In this document: piece by piece, positions 50,134 to 58,688 of the stretch
Numbering within the stretch: position 1 is the first letter of the stretch
Layout: the number at the start of each line of letters is the position of its first letter
NCBI GenBank assembly: GCA_036646055.1
Contig: JAVXMY010000004.1
Span: 1-64,000 of the forward strand
Length of the DNA stretch: 64,000 bases
From: JAVWMQ01 sp036646055
GTDB lineage: Bacteria > Bacillota > Clostridia > Peptostreptococcales > Anaerovoracaceae
Reading direction: 5' to 3'
Translations under genes and position numbers: made by a program
The notes under the pieces: generated by a model
What the model was told of the DNA's origin: nothing
Databases searched by the model: none
The model's input: only the letters and a program-made list of their open reading frames with translations

Positions 50134-50649
50134 ATGAAAAAGAAAATATTATTTAGAAATATAAAAAAGAAAATATTGTTAAACAAATATGAGGAAGAAA
50201 TTTTTAGCTCATGCATATTGTTAAAAAACCTTGCAATAGTCCAGGAAAATCAACCCATGGCTGCAGATTATATATATGAACAATTATTGGTGAATAGTAA
50301 ATATTTAAAAAATATTTATGGAGAAGTAATTTCAAATTATAGGAAAGGAGGAGATAAATCTATTATAGAAATATTTGATGAAAATATTAATTCTAATCAT
50401 GGTAAAAATTTCGCTATAATTTTATCAAAATTAGACGAAATAAATCCAAAAGAATTAACAGAACAAGTTACAGTTTTTTTAGATGGAATGTCTGAAGCAC
50501 GAATGACAATAAATGTTAGAGTTGCAGATAGAAATTCCGTTATTACAACAATGTTTTCATCTGCAATTATATTTGCATTATTATTAAATTTTGCAGTAGT
50601 AGTTGTATTTATGAGCACAATGAACAAACTATCATTTATGTTTAAATGA
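50134..50649 (+). CDS. Short TadC-like platform protein
   Basis: A 171-residue protein. A basic N-terminus (KKKILFRNIKKKILLNKYEEE) precedes a soluble helical region with ILSKLDEINPKELTEQ. A single C-terminal membrane helix follows (MFSSAIIFALLLNFAVVVVF). The helical region plus EARMTINVRVADRN resembles half of a T2SSF domain as in TadC, but the protein lacks the N-terminal helices of full TadC (normally near 300 aa). Starts 1 base after tadB. Function inferred from position. Confidence 0.55.
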   Translation: MKKKILFRNIKKKILLNKYEEEIFSSCILLKNLAIVQENQPMAADYIYEQLLVNSKYLKNIYGEVISNYRKGGDKSIIEIFDENINSNHGKNFAIILSKLDEINPKELTEQVTVFLDGMSEARMTINVRVADRNSVITTMFSSAIIFALLLNFAVVVVFMSTMNKLSFMFK

Positions 50650-50673
50650 TAATAATAGAAAAGGAGGAAAAAA

Positions 50674-50820
50674 ATGAAGAATTTGATAATTATTATAGGG
50701 ACTATTCTCTTGGGAACGATAATCGTGTCCACATTGGTTTTAGGGGATACTGATACATTACAAGGAGCAGCAAGTTCAGTTGTTCAATCAGGTGTTACTC
50801 AAATTAAGAGTCTTATATAA
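50674..50820 (+). CDS. 48-residue pilin-like peptide 1
   Basis: A 48-residue peptide, MKNLIIIIGTILLGTIIVST then LVLGDTDTLQGAASS and a polar tail ending TQIKSLI. The hydrophobic segment starts at residue 4, followed by a short outside tail. It has the size and place of a Flp major pilin in a Tad operon. However, it lacks the Flp processing signature (Gly, four residues, Glu-Tyr), and no prepilin peptidase gene is present nearby. AAGGAGG lies 7-9 bases upstream, the strongest ribosome site in this operon, consistent with a highly made product. Confidence 0.7.
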   Translation: MKNLIIIIGTILLGTIIVSTLVLGDTDTLQGAASSVVQSGVTQIKSLI

Positions 50821-50821
50821 A

Positions 50822-50959
50822 ATGAAAAATCTTATAATTATTTTAGGAACTATAATTCTGGGGGTTTTTATATTTGGATTAATTTTGGGAGATGGTAATT
50901 CCTTGAAAAATACATCAAAAGAATTAATGATTAATAATATAAAACAATATAATGAATAG
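50822..50959 (+). CDS. 45-residue pilin-like peptide 2 (paralogue of peptide 1)
   Basis: A 45-residue peptide, MKNLIIILGTIILGVFIFGL then ILGDGNSLKNTSKE. It is clearly related to the peptide encoded just upstream (MKNLIII-GTI-LG and LGD are shared) and starts 1 base after its stop, so the pair arose by tandem duplication. The C-terminal tails differ in composition (the second more basic/Asn-rich). No Flp processing motif. Probably a minor pilin or assembly partner; this is inference. Confidence 0.65.
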   Translation: MKNLIIILGTIILGVFIFGLILGDGNSLKNTSKELMINNIKQYNE

Positions 50960-50967
50960 GTACATTA

Positions 50968-51375
50968 ATGAAAAATTTAATTACAGTATTAGCTTGTCTT
51001 ACATTACTTTTAGTCTTTGTAATGCAATTTACTAATAATCAAATAACACATATGAATTTATCAAATGCTCAAAAGCATATAGAAATTTTCGAGAATGGTA
51101 TAAAAAAGGAGGGATGTGTTACAGAAAAGAATAAAAACGACTTGAAGAATAAATTGGTTTCAAATTTAAATTGTGATATTAAGGATATTATAATTGAAGG
51201 GGATACTACTCCAAAATTTATTGGAAGTATAGTTAATTATAAAATAACTTTTCCTGTAAATAACTTAATAGCTTCTGCTAAAGTTCTTGGAATCTCTAAT
51301 GAAGCTAATAGTAGTAATATTAGTATAGATGATAGAACTATTAGCCAACTTGTAGATCGTAGTAAATCATGGTGA
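50968..51375 (+). CDS. TadE-like pseudopilin
   Basis: A 135-residue protein starting MKNLITVLACLTLLLVFVMQ: an N-terminal membrane helix with almost no leader, then a soluble domain of about 110 residues with two Cys (KKEGCVTEKN, SNLNCDIKD). It fits the general shape of TadE/TadF pseudopilins that follow flp genes but I cannot match it firmly. The start ATG is 8 bases after the stop of the preceding peptide; no good ribosome site is visible. Confidence 0.6.
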   Translation: MKNLITVLACLTLLLVFVMQFTNNQITHMNLSNAQKHIEIFENGIKKEGCVTEKNKNDLKNKLVSNLNCDIKDIIIEGDTTPKFIGSIVNYKITFPVNNLIASAKVLGISNEANSSNISIDDRTISQLVDRSKSW

Positions 51376-51379
51376 GCAA

Positions 51380-51877
51380 ATGAAAAACTTTATTGTAACA
51401 ATATCTATATTGGGAGTTCTTGCTATTTTAGTTACTTTTCAAGGCGATATGAACAAGTTAATAAGAGAGTCTAATTATTTACAAGAATTATCAAATGAAA
51501 TGTCTATGGTAATAAGTAAAAAAATAGATATAGAAAAATATGGCGAAGGTGATATATGTTTTTTAGAAAAAGAAGCTAAATCAGTCATAGAGATGTTAGC
51601 AGAAAACATTAATAATAAATATTGGACTGGAGGAGCGGAAATAAACGTATCACTGGTTTCTGAAGATGATTACAATACCTTAGAAAAAATAATAATGAAT
51701 AAAGATAAAACATTAACAGAACATATAAATCAGCCAAACAAATTAAACGTTACATCTCCCACAGTGGAGACTATAATAGAAGCCTATTCGCCGAATTTTT
51801 CATTATCTTTTTTAAAAAATATAAACTTAAAAGTATGCAAGAAATCAACAACAGAATACCAAGGACATTCAACATAA
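51380..51877 (+). CDS. Second pseudopilin-like protein, last gene of the Tad operon
   Basis: A 165-residue protein starting MKNFIVTISILGVLAILVTF, again with a membrane helix at the extreme N-terminus and a soluble remainder (DICFLEKEAKSVIEMLAENI, AYSPNFSLSFLKNINLKVCK). The four consecutive small genes all begin MKN(L/F)I, suggesting a common export/assembly signal. Two widely spaced Cys may form a disulphide. Function inferred from context only. A terminator follows 2 bases after the stop. Confidence 0.6.
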   Translation: MKNFIVTISILGVLAILVTFQGDMNKLIRESNYLQELSNEMSMVISKKIDIEKYGEGDICFLEKEAKSVIEMLAENINNKYWTGGAEINVSLVSEDDYNTLEKIIMNKDKTLTEHINQPNKLNVTSPTVETIIEAYSPNFSLSFLKNINLKVCKKSTTEYQGHST

Positions 51878-51878
51878 G

Positions 51879-51905
51879 AAACCTCAGTAATGAGGTTTTT
51901 TTTGT
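51879..51905 (+). terminator. Tad operon terminator
   Basis: AACCTCA (51880-51886) and TGAGGTT (51891-51897) pair around GTAA, followed by TTTTTT. It ends the comEA-tad operon. Confidence 0.9.
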
Positions 51906-51933
51906 TGCTTCAAATATGAATAAACTGTATAAT
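51905..51933 (+). promoter_or_regulatory. Promoter of the DUF896 gene
   Basis: TTGCTT (51905-51910) and TATAAT (51928-51933) with a 17-bp spacer, about 31 bases before the DUF896 start. Confidence 0.65.
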
Positions 51934-51963
51934 ATACTAATTGAAATGAAAGGAAATGATAAT

Positions 51964-52182
51964 ATGATTTCAAAAGAAATGATCAATAGAATTAATGAAC
52001 TAGCTGCTAAAAATAAAGCTGAAGGATTGACAGAAGAAGAATTAAAAGAACGAGATGCTCTTAGAAAAGATTACTTAGCTGCAATTAGAGGTCAAGTAAG
52101 AGGACATTTGTCTAAGATAAAATATGTTGAAGATTTAACACCAGAAGAACTTGCTGAATTAGAAAAAAATAAAAAATGTTAA
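51964..52182 (+). CDS. DUF896 (YnzC/YozC-type) small helical protein
   Basis: A 72-residue protein, MISKEMINRINELAAKNKAE followed by GLTEEELKERDALRKDYLAA: the DUF896 signature. B. subtilis YnzC, a two-helix protein, is SOS-linked (encoded beside lexA and yneA). I chose ATG 51964 (after AAAGGAAATGATA); the frame extends upstream across the promoter and terminator and is not coding there. Molecular function is not known. Confidence 0.92.
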   Translation: MISKEMINRINELAAKNKAEGLTEEELKERDALRKDYLAAIRGQVRGHLSKIKYVEDLTPEELAELEKNKKC

Positions 52183-52232
52183 GGGTGTTTTAAATTTTTA
52201 TTCCTTGGGTATAGTAAACCGAGGTGATAAGA

Positions 52233-53402
52233 ATGAAAAAAACATATTTAGATTATGCAGCAACAACACCTGTTAAAAAGGAAGTTGTAGATGCAATGAT
52301 ACCATATTTTACAGAAGCTTTTGGTAATGCTTCTGGATTATATGAAGTAGCTTTTAAACCTAAAGAAGCTTTAGAAAAAGCAAGAACACAAGTTTCAAAG
52401 TTAATTAATTCAAATAGTGATGAAATTTACTTTACTGCAGGAGGAACTGAATCTGATAATTGGGCATTGAAAGGTGTCTTTGATGCAAATAGCAAAAAAG
52501 GTAACCATATAATTACAACAGTTTTTGAGCATCATGCCATTTTACATTCCTGTGAATATTTAAGGAAAATAAATGGAAACGTTACTTACCTGTCTGTTGA
52601 TAAAGAGGGAAGAATAGATTTAAATGAATTAAAAAATGCTATTACTGATCAAACAATCCTAATATCTATAATGTTTGCAAATAATGAAATAGGAACTGTT
52701 CAGGATATTAAAGCCATTGGTGAGATTGCTAAAGAAAAAGGTATTATATTTCATACCGATGCTGTACAGGCTCTTGGTAATGTGAAAATCGACGTTAAAG
52801 ATATGAACATTGATTTATTATCTATGTCATCACATAAAATATATGGTCCAAAAGGTATTGGTGCTTTATACATAAAAAAAGGCACTAAAATAAGCAACTT
52901 TATTCATGGCGGTGCTCAAGAAAACAAAAGAAGAGCTGGTACAGAAAATATACCTGCTATTGTTGGGTTTGGATTGGCAGCAGAACTGGCTAAAGAAAAT
53001 TTTGATGCTCATGTAAAACATCTATCTAGTTTAAGAGATTATTTGATTTCCGAAATTAAAAACAATATTGAAGATGTTAGAATTAATGGATCTATGGAAT
53101 ATAGACATCCTGGTAATGCCAGTATATCTTTTGAATATATTGAAGGCGAATCCTTGCTATTAATGTTAGATTTTAAAGGAATTGCTGTTGCTACTGGCTC
53201 TGCTTGTTCTTCAAAATCACTTACACCTTCACATGTATTACAGTCAATTGGAATACCAGTTGAAATTATTCATGGAACATTAAGGTTCTCCATTGGAGAC
53301 TTTACAACAAAAGAAGATATAGATTATGTTATTAAAGAACTAATTGAAATTGTAAGTAAACTAAGAGCAATGTCTCCAGTTTCTAAAGAGAAAGGGTGGT
53401 AG
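52233..53402 (+). CDS. nifS: Cysteine desulfurase (NifS/IscS family)
   Basis: A 389-residue PLP enzyme that removes sulfur from cysteine for Fe-S clusters and tRNA thiolation. N-terminus YLDYAATTPV; FANNEIGTVQ; PLP lysine in SMSSHKIYGPKGIGAL (about residue 205); catalytic Cys in ATGSACSSKSLTPS (about 325). ATG 52233 follows GAGGTGATAAGA; an in-frame GTG at 52224 is inside the ribosome site. Downstream nifU and mnmA make a typical clostridial sulfur-transfer operon; the cymR regulator often found upstream is absent. Confidence 0.96.
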   Translation: MKKTYLDYAATTPVKKEVVDAMIPYFTEAFGNASGLYEVAFKPKEALEKARTQVSKLINSNSDEIYFTAGGTESDNWALKGVFDANSKKGNHIITTVFEHHAILHSCEYLRKINGNVTYLSVDKEGRIDLNELKNAITDQTILISIMFANNEIGTVQDIKAIGEIAKEKGIIFHTDAVQALGNVKIDVKDMNIDLLSMSSHKIYGPKGIGALYIKKGTKISNFIHGGAQENKRRAGTENIPAIVGFGLAAELAKENFDAHVKHLSSLRDYLISEIKNNIEDVRINGSMEYRHPGNASISFEYIEGESLLLMLDFKGIAVATGSACSSKSLTPSHVLQSIGIPVEIIHGTLRFSIGDFTTKEDIDYVIKELIEIVSKLRAMSPVSKEKGW

Positions 53403-53405
53403 AGT

Positions 53406-53846
53406 ATGGCTATGTATAATGAAAAAGTAATGGATTACTTTTCTAATCCAAGGAATATTGGCGAGATAGAAAATCCTGATGGTGTTGGAACTTATGGAAG
53501 TCCAGTTTGCGGAGATATGATGCAAATTATGATTTCTGTAAAAGATGATGTTATTGTTGATGCTAAATTCAAAACATTTGGATGTGGATCAGCTATTGCG
53601 TCTTCATCAATGGCAACAGAAATGATTACAGGAAAGACAATAGATGAAGCCTTGGCTATTACAAATGATGAAATTGTAGCGGAATTAGGTGGACTTCCAC
53701 CAGTTAAAATTCATTGTTCTGTTTTAGCTGACACTGCGATTAAAAGAGCAATTTATGATTACTCTGTTAAAGCAGGGAAAACTTATAAAGGATTAGAGGG
53801 CTTTGATCCTTTTGATGATGAAGAGGATCATCATGAAGTAGAATAA
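53406..53846 (+). CDS. nifU: IscU/NifU-like Fe-S cluster scaffold
   Basis: A 146-residue IscU-type scaffold with the three cluster-binding cysteines visible: SPVCGDMM, FGCGSAIASSS and IHCSVLAD. N-terminus YNEKVMDYFSNPRNIG is typical. It receives sulfur from the NifS encoded 3 bases upstream. The C-terminus ends in an acidic tail (FDDEEDHHEVE). Confidence 0.96.
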   Translation: MAMYNEKVMDYFSNPRNIGEIENPDGVGTYGSPVCGDMMQIMISVKDDVIVDAKFKTFGCGSAIASSSMATEMITGKTIDEALAITNDEIVAELGGLPPVKIHCSVLADTAIKRAIYDYSVKAGKTYKGLEGFDPFDDEEDHHEVE

Positions 53847-53858
53847 AGAGGATTTAAA

Positions 53859-54929
53859 ATGAACACTTTGTTATCAAAGAAAAAAGTAGTTTTAGGATTA
53901 AGTGGCGGAGTTGATAGTACCTCCGCCGCATTATTGTTAAAAGAACAAGGCTATGAGGTTATAAGCCTTTTTTTTGACATATGTAAAGATAAAGGCGATA
54001 CTGCCTATAATGCTGAAAAGGTTGCAGCTGAATTGGGCATTAAATTTGTATACAAGAATATGTATACTGAATTTTACAACCAGGTTGTAAATAATTTTGT
54101 TGAAGAATATCTTTGTGGCAGAACACCTAATCCATGTATTGTTTGTAATCCATGGATTAAATTTAAAGTATTAATAGAGACAGCAAATGAAGAAGGGGCC
54201 TTTTATATTGCTTCTGGACATTATGCAAATACTATATACAACGAAGAATTAAAAACATATCATATTAAAGTAGCGAGTAACATTAAAAAAGATCAGTCTT
54301 ATATGCTTTATAGGTTACCATCTACCACTATAGAAAGATTAATTTTGCCATTAGCTGAATATGAAGATAAAGAAATTATAAGAAATATTGCAAAAAATAA
54401 TGAAATGTCTAATGCAAATCAAAAGGACAGTCAGGAAATTTGTTTTATTGAAAATGGTAAAAACTATATAGACTTTCTTAATGAGAATGGGTATAAATCA
54501 AAAAAAGGAAATTTCATTGATAAAGAAGGAAATATTTTGGGCAAACACCAAGGAATATCCAAATATACAATTGGACAGCGTAAAGGTTTGGGAATAACCT
54601 TTGGAAAACCCGTATTTGTTACAAAAATTAATCATATAGACAATACAGTGACTTTAGGAGACAGTGAGGATCTTTTTGAAAATAAAATTCCTTTAACTGG
54701 CTGTTATTTCCAGGCATCAGATTCCAATGAAGTCCCAAAAGAGTTACTAGGAAGAAACCTTACTGCAAAAATTAGATATGCAGCTAAGCCGGCTAAAGGT
54801 GAAATCATTATAAATGAAGGGATTACATTTTTTGAATTTAGGGAAAAACAACGCGCATCCACACCTGGGCAATCAGTTGTAATTTATCTAGAAGACCAGG
54901 TTGTTGGTGGTGGTTTTATAAAAAACTAG
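53859..54929 (+). CDS. mnmA: tRNA-specific 2-thiouridylase MnmA
   Basis: A 356-residue enzyme forming s2U34 in tRNA with sulfur from cysteine desulfurase. PP-loop motif VVLGLSGGVDSTSAALLL; first cysteine region GRTPNPCIVCNPWIKF; KKDQSYMLYRL; second catalytic cysteine in DSQEICFIENG; and the C-terminal barrel. It follows nifU by 12 bases. Its stop codon overlaps that of the convergent aldo/keto reductase in a shared CTAG (54926-54929). Confidence 0.94.
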   Translation: MNTLLSKKKVVLGLSGGVDSTSAALLLKEQGYEVISLFFDICKDKGDTAYNAEKVAAELGIKFVYKNMYTEFYNQVVNNFVEEYLCGRTPNPCIVCNPWIKFKVLIETANEEGAFYIASGHYANTIYNEELKTYHIKVASNIKKDQSYMLYRLPSTTIERLILPLAEYEDKEIIRNIAKNNEMSNANQKDSQEICFIENGKNYIDFLNENGYKSKKGNFIDKEGNILGKHQGISKYTIGQRKGLGITFGKPVFVTKINHIDNTVTLGDSEDLFENKIPLTGCYFQASDSNEVPKELLGRNLTAKIRYAAKPAKGEIIINEGITFFEFREKQRASTPGQSVVIYLEDQVVGGGFIKN

Positions 54930-55873
54930 AACATAATTATTGCTCTTGTTGGACAGACTGGAGCACAATATCCACAAGTTAGACATATATTATGATCCAC
55001 GTAAGCCATGCCATTTACAAGAGAAAGAGCTTTGTTAGGACATCTTGCAACACATGTACCGCATCCTTCGCAGTTGCCATCTTCAATGCGAATTTTTTTC
55101 ATAGAAGTATCAGGGATATAAGATCTGTCAATTGTACCGTTAAAATAAGAAATTGCTTTGTCAATTTCTTTTTTTTGACCAAAACCAATCATTATGGAGT
55201 TAACTCCGTCTAAATTTGATACATAATCTAATGCTTCAATATATCTGTGAGTTAAATTGCCTCCACCAAAGGCTTTCATTAAAAATATGCCGACACCTTT
55301 TTTAGAAGCTGCTAAAATGGCCTTTTCCATATCTTCTTTAGTTCCAATTCTATCACCAGTTCTAATTCCTAAGCCTTCTAAGTTGATAAGTGGGAAAATA
55401 ACATCAATACTAGGAAATTCTAGTGAAGATAAAACAACATCTGTATGATGAGTTGATATACCAATTGCTTTAACTAATCCTTCTTTTTTTGCTTCAATTA
55501 AGTATTCCCAAGCACCAGACCTATCTTGGTTAGGTCTTAATTCGTGTAGTAAGAAAATATCTATATAAGTTCTATTTAAGTTTTCTAAAGCTTCCTTAAC
55601 TGCGTATTTCATTTGATAATATCCATGGTCAAGAGATTTACTGCAGATAACAATGTCCTTTTCATCAAAAGACTTTATTCCTTCTTGTAAGTAAGTATAG
55701 GTTTCATAATATTGGGCTGTATCAAAAAAATTAATGCCAGAGTCTACTGCATATTTAATTAATTCTGCTCCTTCTGAGATGGATAGATTTAGTTGGGTTT
55801 TACCAATAGTTAATACGCCAAAACCCACAGGAGATATTAAAATATCTGTATTTCCAAGTTTTCTTAATTCCAT
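54926..55873 (-). CDS. Aldo/keto reductase with C-terminal double [4Fe-4S] ferredoxin domain
   Basis: A 315-residue protein. Residues 1-255 form an AKR TIM barrel: VGFGVLTIGKTQ, FFDTAQYYETYTYL with the catalytic Asp and Tyr, and IDIFLLHEL. The C-terminal 55 residues carry two cluster motifs, CEGCGTCVARCP and CLTCGYCAPVCP. Such ferredoxin-fused reductases are common in Clostridia; their electron donor is probably ferredoxin and their substrate unknown. The gene is single and convergent with mnmA. Confidence 0.92.
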   Translation of the reverse strand: MELRKLGNTDILISPVGFGVLTIGKTQLNLSISEGAELIKYAVDSGINFFDTAQYYETYTYLQEGIKSFDEKDIVICSKSLDHGYYQMKYAVKEALENLNRTYIDIFLLHELRPNQDRSGAWEYLIEAKKEGLVKAIGISTHHTDVVLSSLEFPSIDVIFPLINLEGLGIRTGDRIGTKEDMEKAILAASKKGVGIFLMKAFGGGNLTHRYIEALDYVSNLDGVNSIMIGFGQKKEIDKAISYFNGTIDRSYIPDTSMKKIRIEDGNCEGCGTCVARCPNKALSLVNGMAYVDHNICLTCGYCAPVCPTRAIIMF

Positions 55874-55922
55874 AAATTTTACCTACTTTCTTATTAAATT
55901 TTAACACATATTGAGCATTTAG

Positions 55923-55931
55923 TGGTATAAT
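55923..55931 (+). promoter_or_regulatory. alaS extended -10 promoter
   Basis: TGG-TATAAT (55923-55931), 41 bases upstream of alaS. The 98-nt gap to the divergent gene is too short for a T-box leader, so alaS is probably not tRNA-regulated here. Confidence 0.6.
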
Positions 55932-55971
55932 ATTATGGTTATTAATAAATAATTAGGAGGAAATTAATCAA

Positions 55972-58590
55972 ATGGAAAAGTTAGGATTAAATCGAATTCG
56001 TGAAATGTTTTTAAGTTTTTACGAAAGTAAGGATCATTTTAGAAGAGAAAGTTTCTCTTTAATTCCTGAAAAAGATAAAAGCTTACTTATTATAAACTCA
56101 GGTATGGCTCCATTAAAGCCATATTTTGCAGGAATAGAAGAACCACCTGCAAAACGAATGGTTACATGTCAGAAATGCATTAGAACTGCTGATATAGAAA
56201 ACGTGGGTATTACATCTAGACATGGTACCTTTTTTGAAATGCTTGGTAGTTTTTCTTTTGGAGATTACTTCAAAGAAGAATCTATTAAGTGGGGATGGGA
56301 GTTTTTAACAGAAGTTTTAAAAATGCCTACAGATAAAATCTGGGTTACCGTTTATGAAGAAGATGATAACGCCTATAATATCTGGAAAGACAAAATGAAT
56401 TTTCCGGAAGATAGGATTGTTAGATTAGGTAAAGATGATAACTTCTGGGAAATTGGAACTGGCCCTTGTGGTCCTTGTTCTGAAATATACTATGACAGAG
56501 GCGAGAAATATGGTTGTGATAATCCAGATTGCAAACCGGGTTGTGAATGTGATAGATATGTGGAATTTTGGAACCATGTATTTACTCAGTTTTCTAAAGG
56601 TGAAGATGGAGTATATACTGATTTAGAGCATCCTAATATCGATACAGGTATGGGACTTGAAAGAATTGCATGCATTATGCAAGGTGTTGATTCTATCTTT
56701 GATATTGATACTATTAAATATATTAGAGATGCGGTATGCAGCCTTGCAAAAATTGAATACAAAAATGGGGAAGCACCTGAAGATATTTCAATTAGAATAA
56801 TTACGGATCATGTTAGATCTGCAACATTTATGATTGGTGATAATATTATGCCTGGTAATGAAGGTAGAGGGTATGTCCTTAGAAGAATTATTAGAAGAGC
56901 TATTAGACATGGTAAAAAAATCGGTATTGAAGGCAAGTTCTTAGACAAGATTGTAGATAAGGTTATTGATGTGTCTGGTGGAGCTTATCCAACACTTGAA
57001 GAAAGACGTAAATTTATTAAAAAAATCATTGGTATTGAAGAAGATAAGTTTATAGATACATTAAATCAGGGCTTGCAGATTATTGAAGGCTATATTGCTG
57101 AGATGAACCATTCTGGAGAAAAATCACTATCAGGAGAAAAAGCATTTAAATTACATGATACCTATGGATTCCCATTTGAAATTACAGAAGAAATTCTAAT
57201 TGAGAAGGGATATTCAGTATCAAGAGAAGAATTTGAAAGTTACATGGAAGTTCAGAAAAACAAAGGTAAGGTTGATGCAAGTAAAAGTGATGAAGCTTGG
57301 GAAGAATCTGCAGTAGATTACTTATTTGACGGTAAAACTGAATTTACAGGTTATGAACAAGTTGTTGGCAAGGGTACTGTAAAAGCTTTGTTTTGGGATC
57401 AGAAACCACTAGATAAAATAAGTGAAGGTGAAACAGGAAGAATTATATTTGATTGTACACCTTTTTATGCCAATGGTGGTGGACAAACTAGTGATATTGG
57501 TGGCATTTATAATGATAATGCTGCAGCAGTTGTTACAGAAGTTTTAAAATTTAAAGAAGTATATGCCCATAGAGTTGATGTAAAAAAAGGAGAAATTAAA
57601 GTTGGCGATGTATTTGAATTAATCGTAGATGAACCACATAGAAATTCTTCTGCAAGAAATCATACTGCTACTCATATATTACATAAGGCTTTAAGAGAAA
57701 CTCTTGGAGATCATATTGCTCAAGCGGGTTCACAGGTTACAAGTGATTCTTTAAGATTTGACTTTAACCATTATGAAGGTATTACACCAAAGCAGTTAGC
57801 TGAAATTGAAAAAACAGTTAATCAAAAGATAGGATTATTTTTACCTGTTACAACTGAAGAAATGTCTATTTTGGAAGCCGAAAAACTAGGAGCTATAGGA
57901 CTATTTAGCGATAAGTATGGTAAAAGAGTTAGAGTACTTTCAGTTGGAGACTATAGCCAAGAATTATGTGGAGGAATTCATGTAACAAATTCTGGGCAGA
58001 TTGGTGCATTTAAAATTCTTTCTGAATCAGGTATTGCATCTGGAGTTAGAAGAATTGAAGCTATCACAGGTAGGGCTATATTAAATAGATTAAATAGTAC
58101 TGAAAAAGTAGTTTCAAGTGCAGCTGAAATTATTAAGTCAAAAGAAGAATTACTAATTGAGAAATTAGAATCATTAGTTGAAGAAAACAAGGAAAATAAG
58201 CGAGAACTTGAACAACTTAGAAAACAGAGCATGAATAATATTTCAGACGAAATTCTAAAAGAAGCTAAGGAAATTAACGGTAAAAGAATTGTTACTAAAA
58301 AGCTTATGGACGCAACAATTGATGATCTTAGAATGATTTCAGATGAACTAAAAGCAAAGGAAAATAACTTGATATTAGTACTTGCGGCTGTTAAAGAGGG
58401 TAAGGTTACATTTTTAGTTTCTGTAACTAAAGATTTAGTTGACCAGAATGTTCATGCTGGTAAAATGATCAAAGAAATCGCTAGTGCAGCTGGTGGTGGT
58501 GGCGGTGGTAAACCTGATATGGCTCAAGCTGGCGCAAAAGACACTTCAAAAGTAGAGTTAGCCTTTGAGGTTGCTGAAAGTTTATTATAA
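55972..58590 (+). CDS. alaS: Alanyl-tRNA synthetase
   Basis: An 872-residue class II synthetase. Catalytic domain with INSGMAPLKPYFAG, RHGTFFEMLGSFSFGDY and GMGLERIACIMQG; editing domain zinc ligands in NHTATHILHKAL and ELCGGIHV; C-Ala glycine-rich domain with AAGGGGGGKPDMAQAG. Length is normal for bacterial AlaRS. It heads the conserved alaS-ireB-ruvX order, although ireB has its own promoter. Start follows AGGAGGAAATTAATCAA. Confidence 0.98.
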   Translation: MEKLGLNRIREMFLSFYESKDHFRRESFSLIPEKDKSLLIINSGMAPLKPYFAGIEEPPAKRMVTCQKCIRTADIENVGITSRHGTFFEMLGSFSFGDYFKEESIKWGWEFLTEVLKMPTDKIWVTVYEEDDNAYNIWKDKMNFPEDRIVRLGKDDNFWEIGTGPCGPCSEIYYDRGEKYGCDNPDCKPGCECDRYVEFWNHVFTQFSKGEDGVYTDLEHPNIDTGMGLERIACIMQGVDSIFDIDTIKYIRDAVCSLAKIEYKNGEAPEDISIRIITDHVRSATFMIGDNIMPGNEGRGYVLRRIIRRAIRHGKKIGIEGKFLDKIVDKVIDVSGGAYPTLEERRKFIKKIIGIEEDKFIDTLNQGLQIIEGYIAEMNHSGEKSLSGEKAFKLHDTYGFPFEITEEILIEKGYSVSREEFESYMEVQKNKGKVDASKSDEAWEESAVDYLFDGKTEFTGYEQVVGKGTVKALFWDQKPLDKISEGETGRIIFDCTPFYANGGGQTSDIGGIYNDNAAAVVTEVLKFKEVYAHRVDVKKGEIKVGDVFELIVDEPHRNSSARNHTATHILHKALRETLGDHIAQAGSQVTSDSLRFDFNHYEGITPKQLAEIEKTVNQKIGLFLPVTTEEMSILEAEKLGAIGLFSDKYGKRVRVLSVGDYSQELCGGIHVTNSGQIGAFKILSESGIASGVRRIEAITGRAILNRLNSTEKVVSSAAEIIKSKEELLIEKLESLVEENKENKRELEQLRKQSMNNISDEILKEAKEINGKRIVTKKLMDATIDDLRMISDELKAKENNLILVLAAVKEGKVTFLVSVTKDLVDQNVHAGKMIKEIASAAGGGGGGKPDMAQAGAKDTSKVELAFEVAESLL

Positions 58591-58625
58591 ATTGTAAATT
58601 TTGTGTAAATTTAAATACCTTTTTG

Positions 58626-58654
58626 TTGTCAAGACACATCTTATGTTATATACT
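58626..58654 (+). promoter_or_regulatory. ireB promoter
   Basis: TTGTCA (58626-58631) and TATACT (58649-58654) with a 17-bp spacer, 35 bases before the ireB start. Confidence 0.75.
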
Positions 58655-58688
58655 ACTTGTACAGTATAATAATATAAGGAGGCATAAA

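Noticed and set aside
51835..51963. N-terminal extension of the DUF896 protein
   Set aside because: The open frame crosses the terminator and promoter; the family sequence starts exactly at ATG 51964 with a good ribosome site.
55874..55971. T-box riboswitch upstream of alaS
   Set aside because: Only 98 bases lie between the divergent genes and no T-box sequence or terminator/antiterminator is present.
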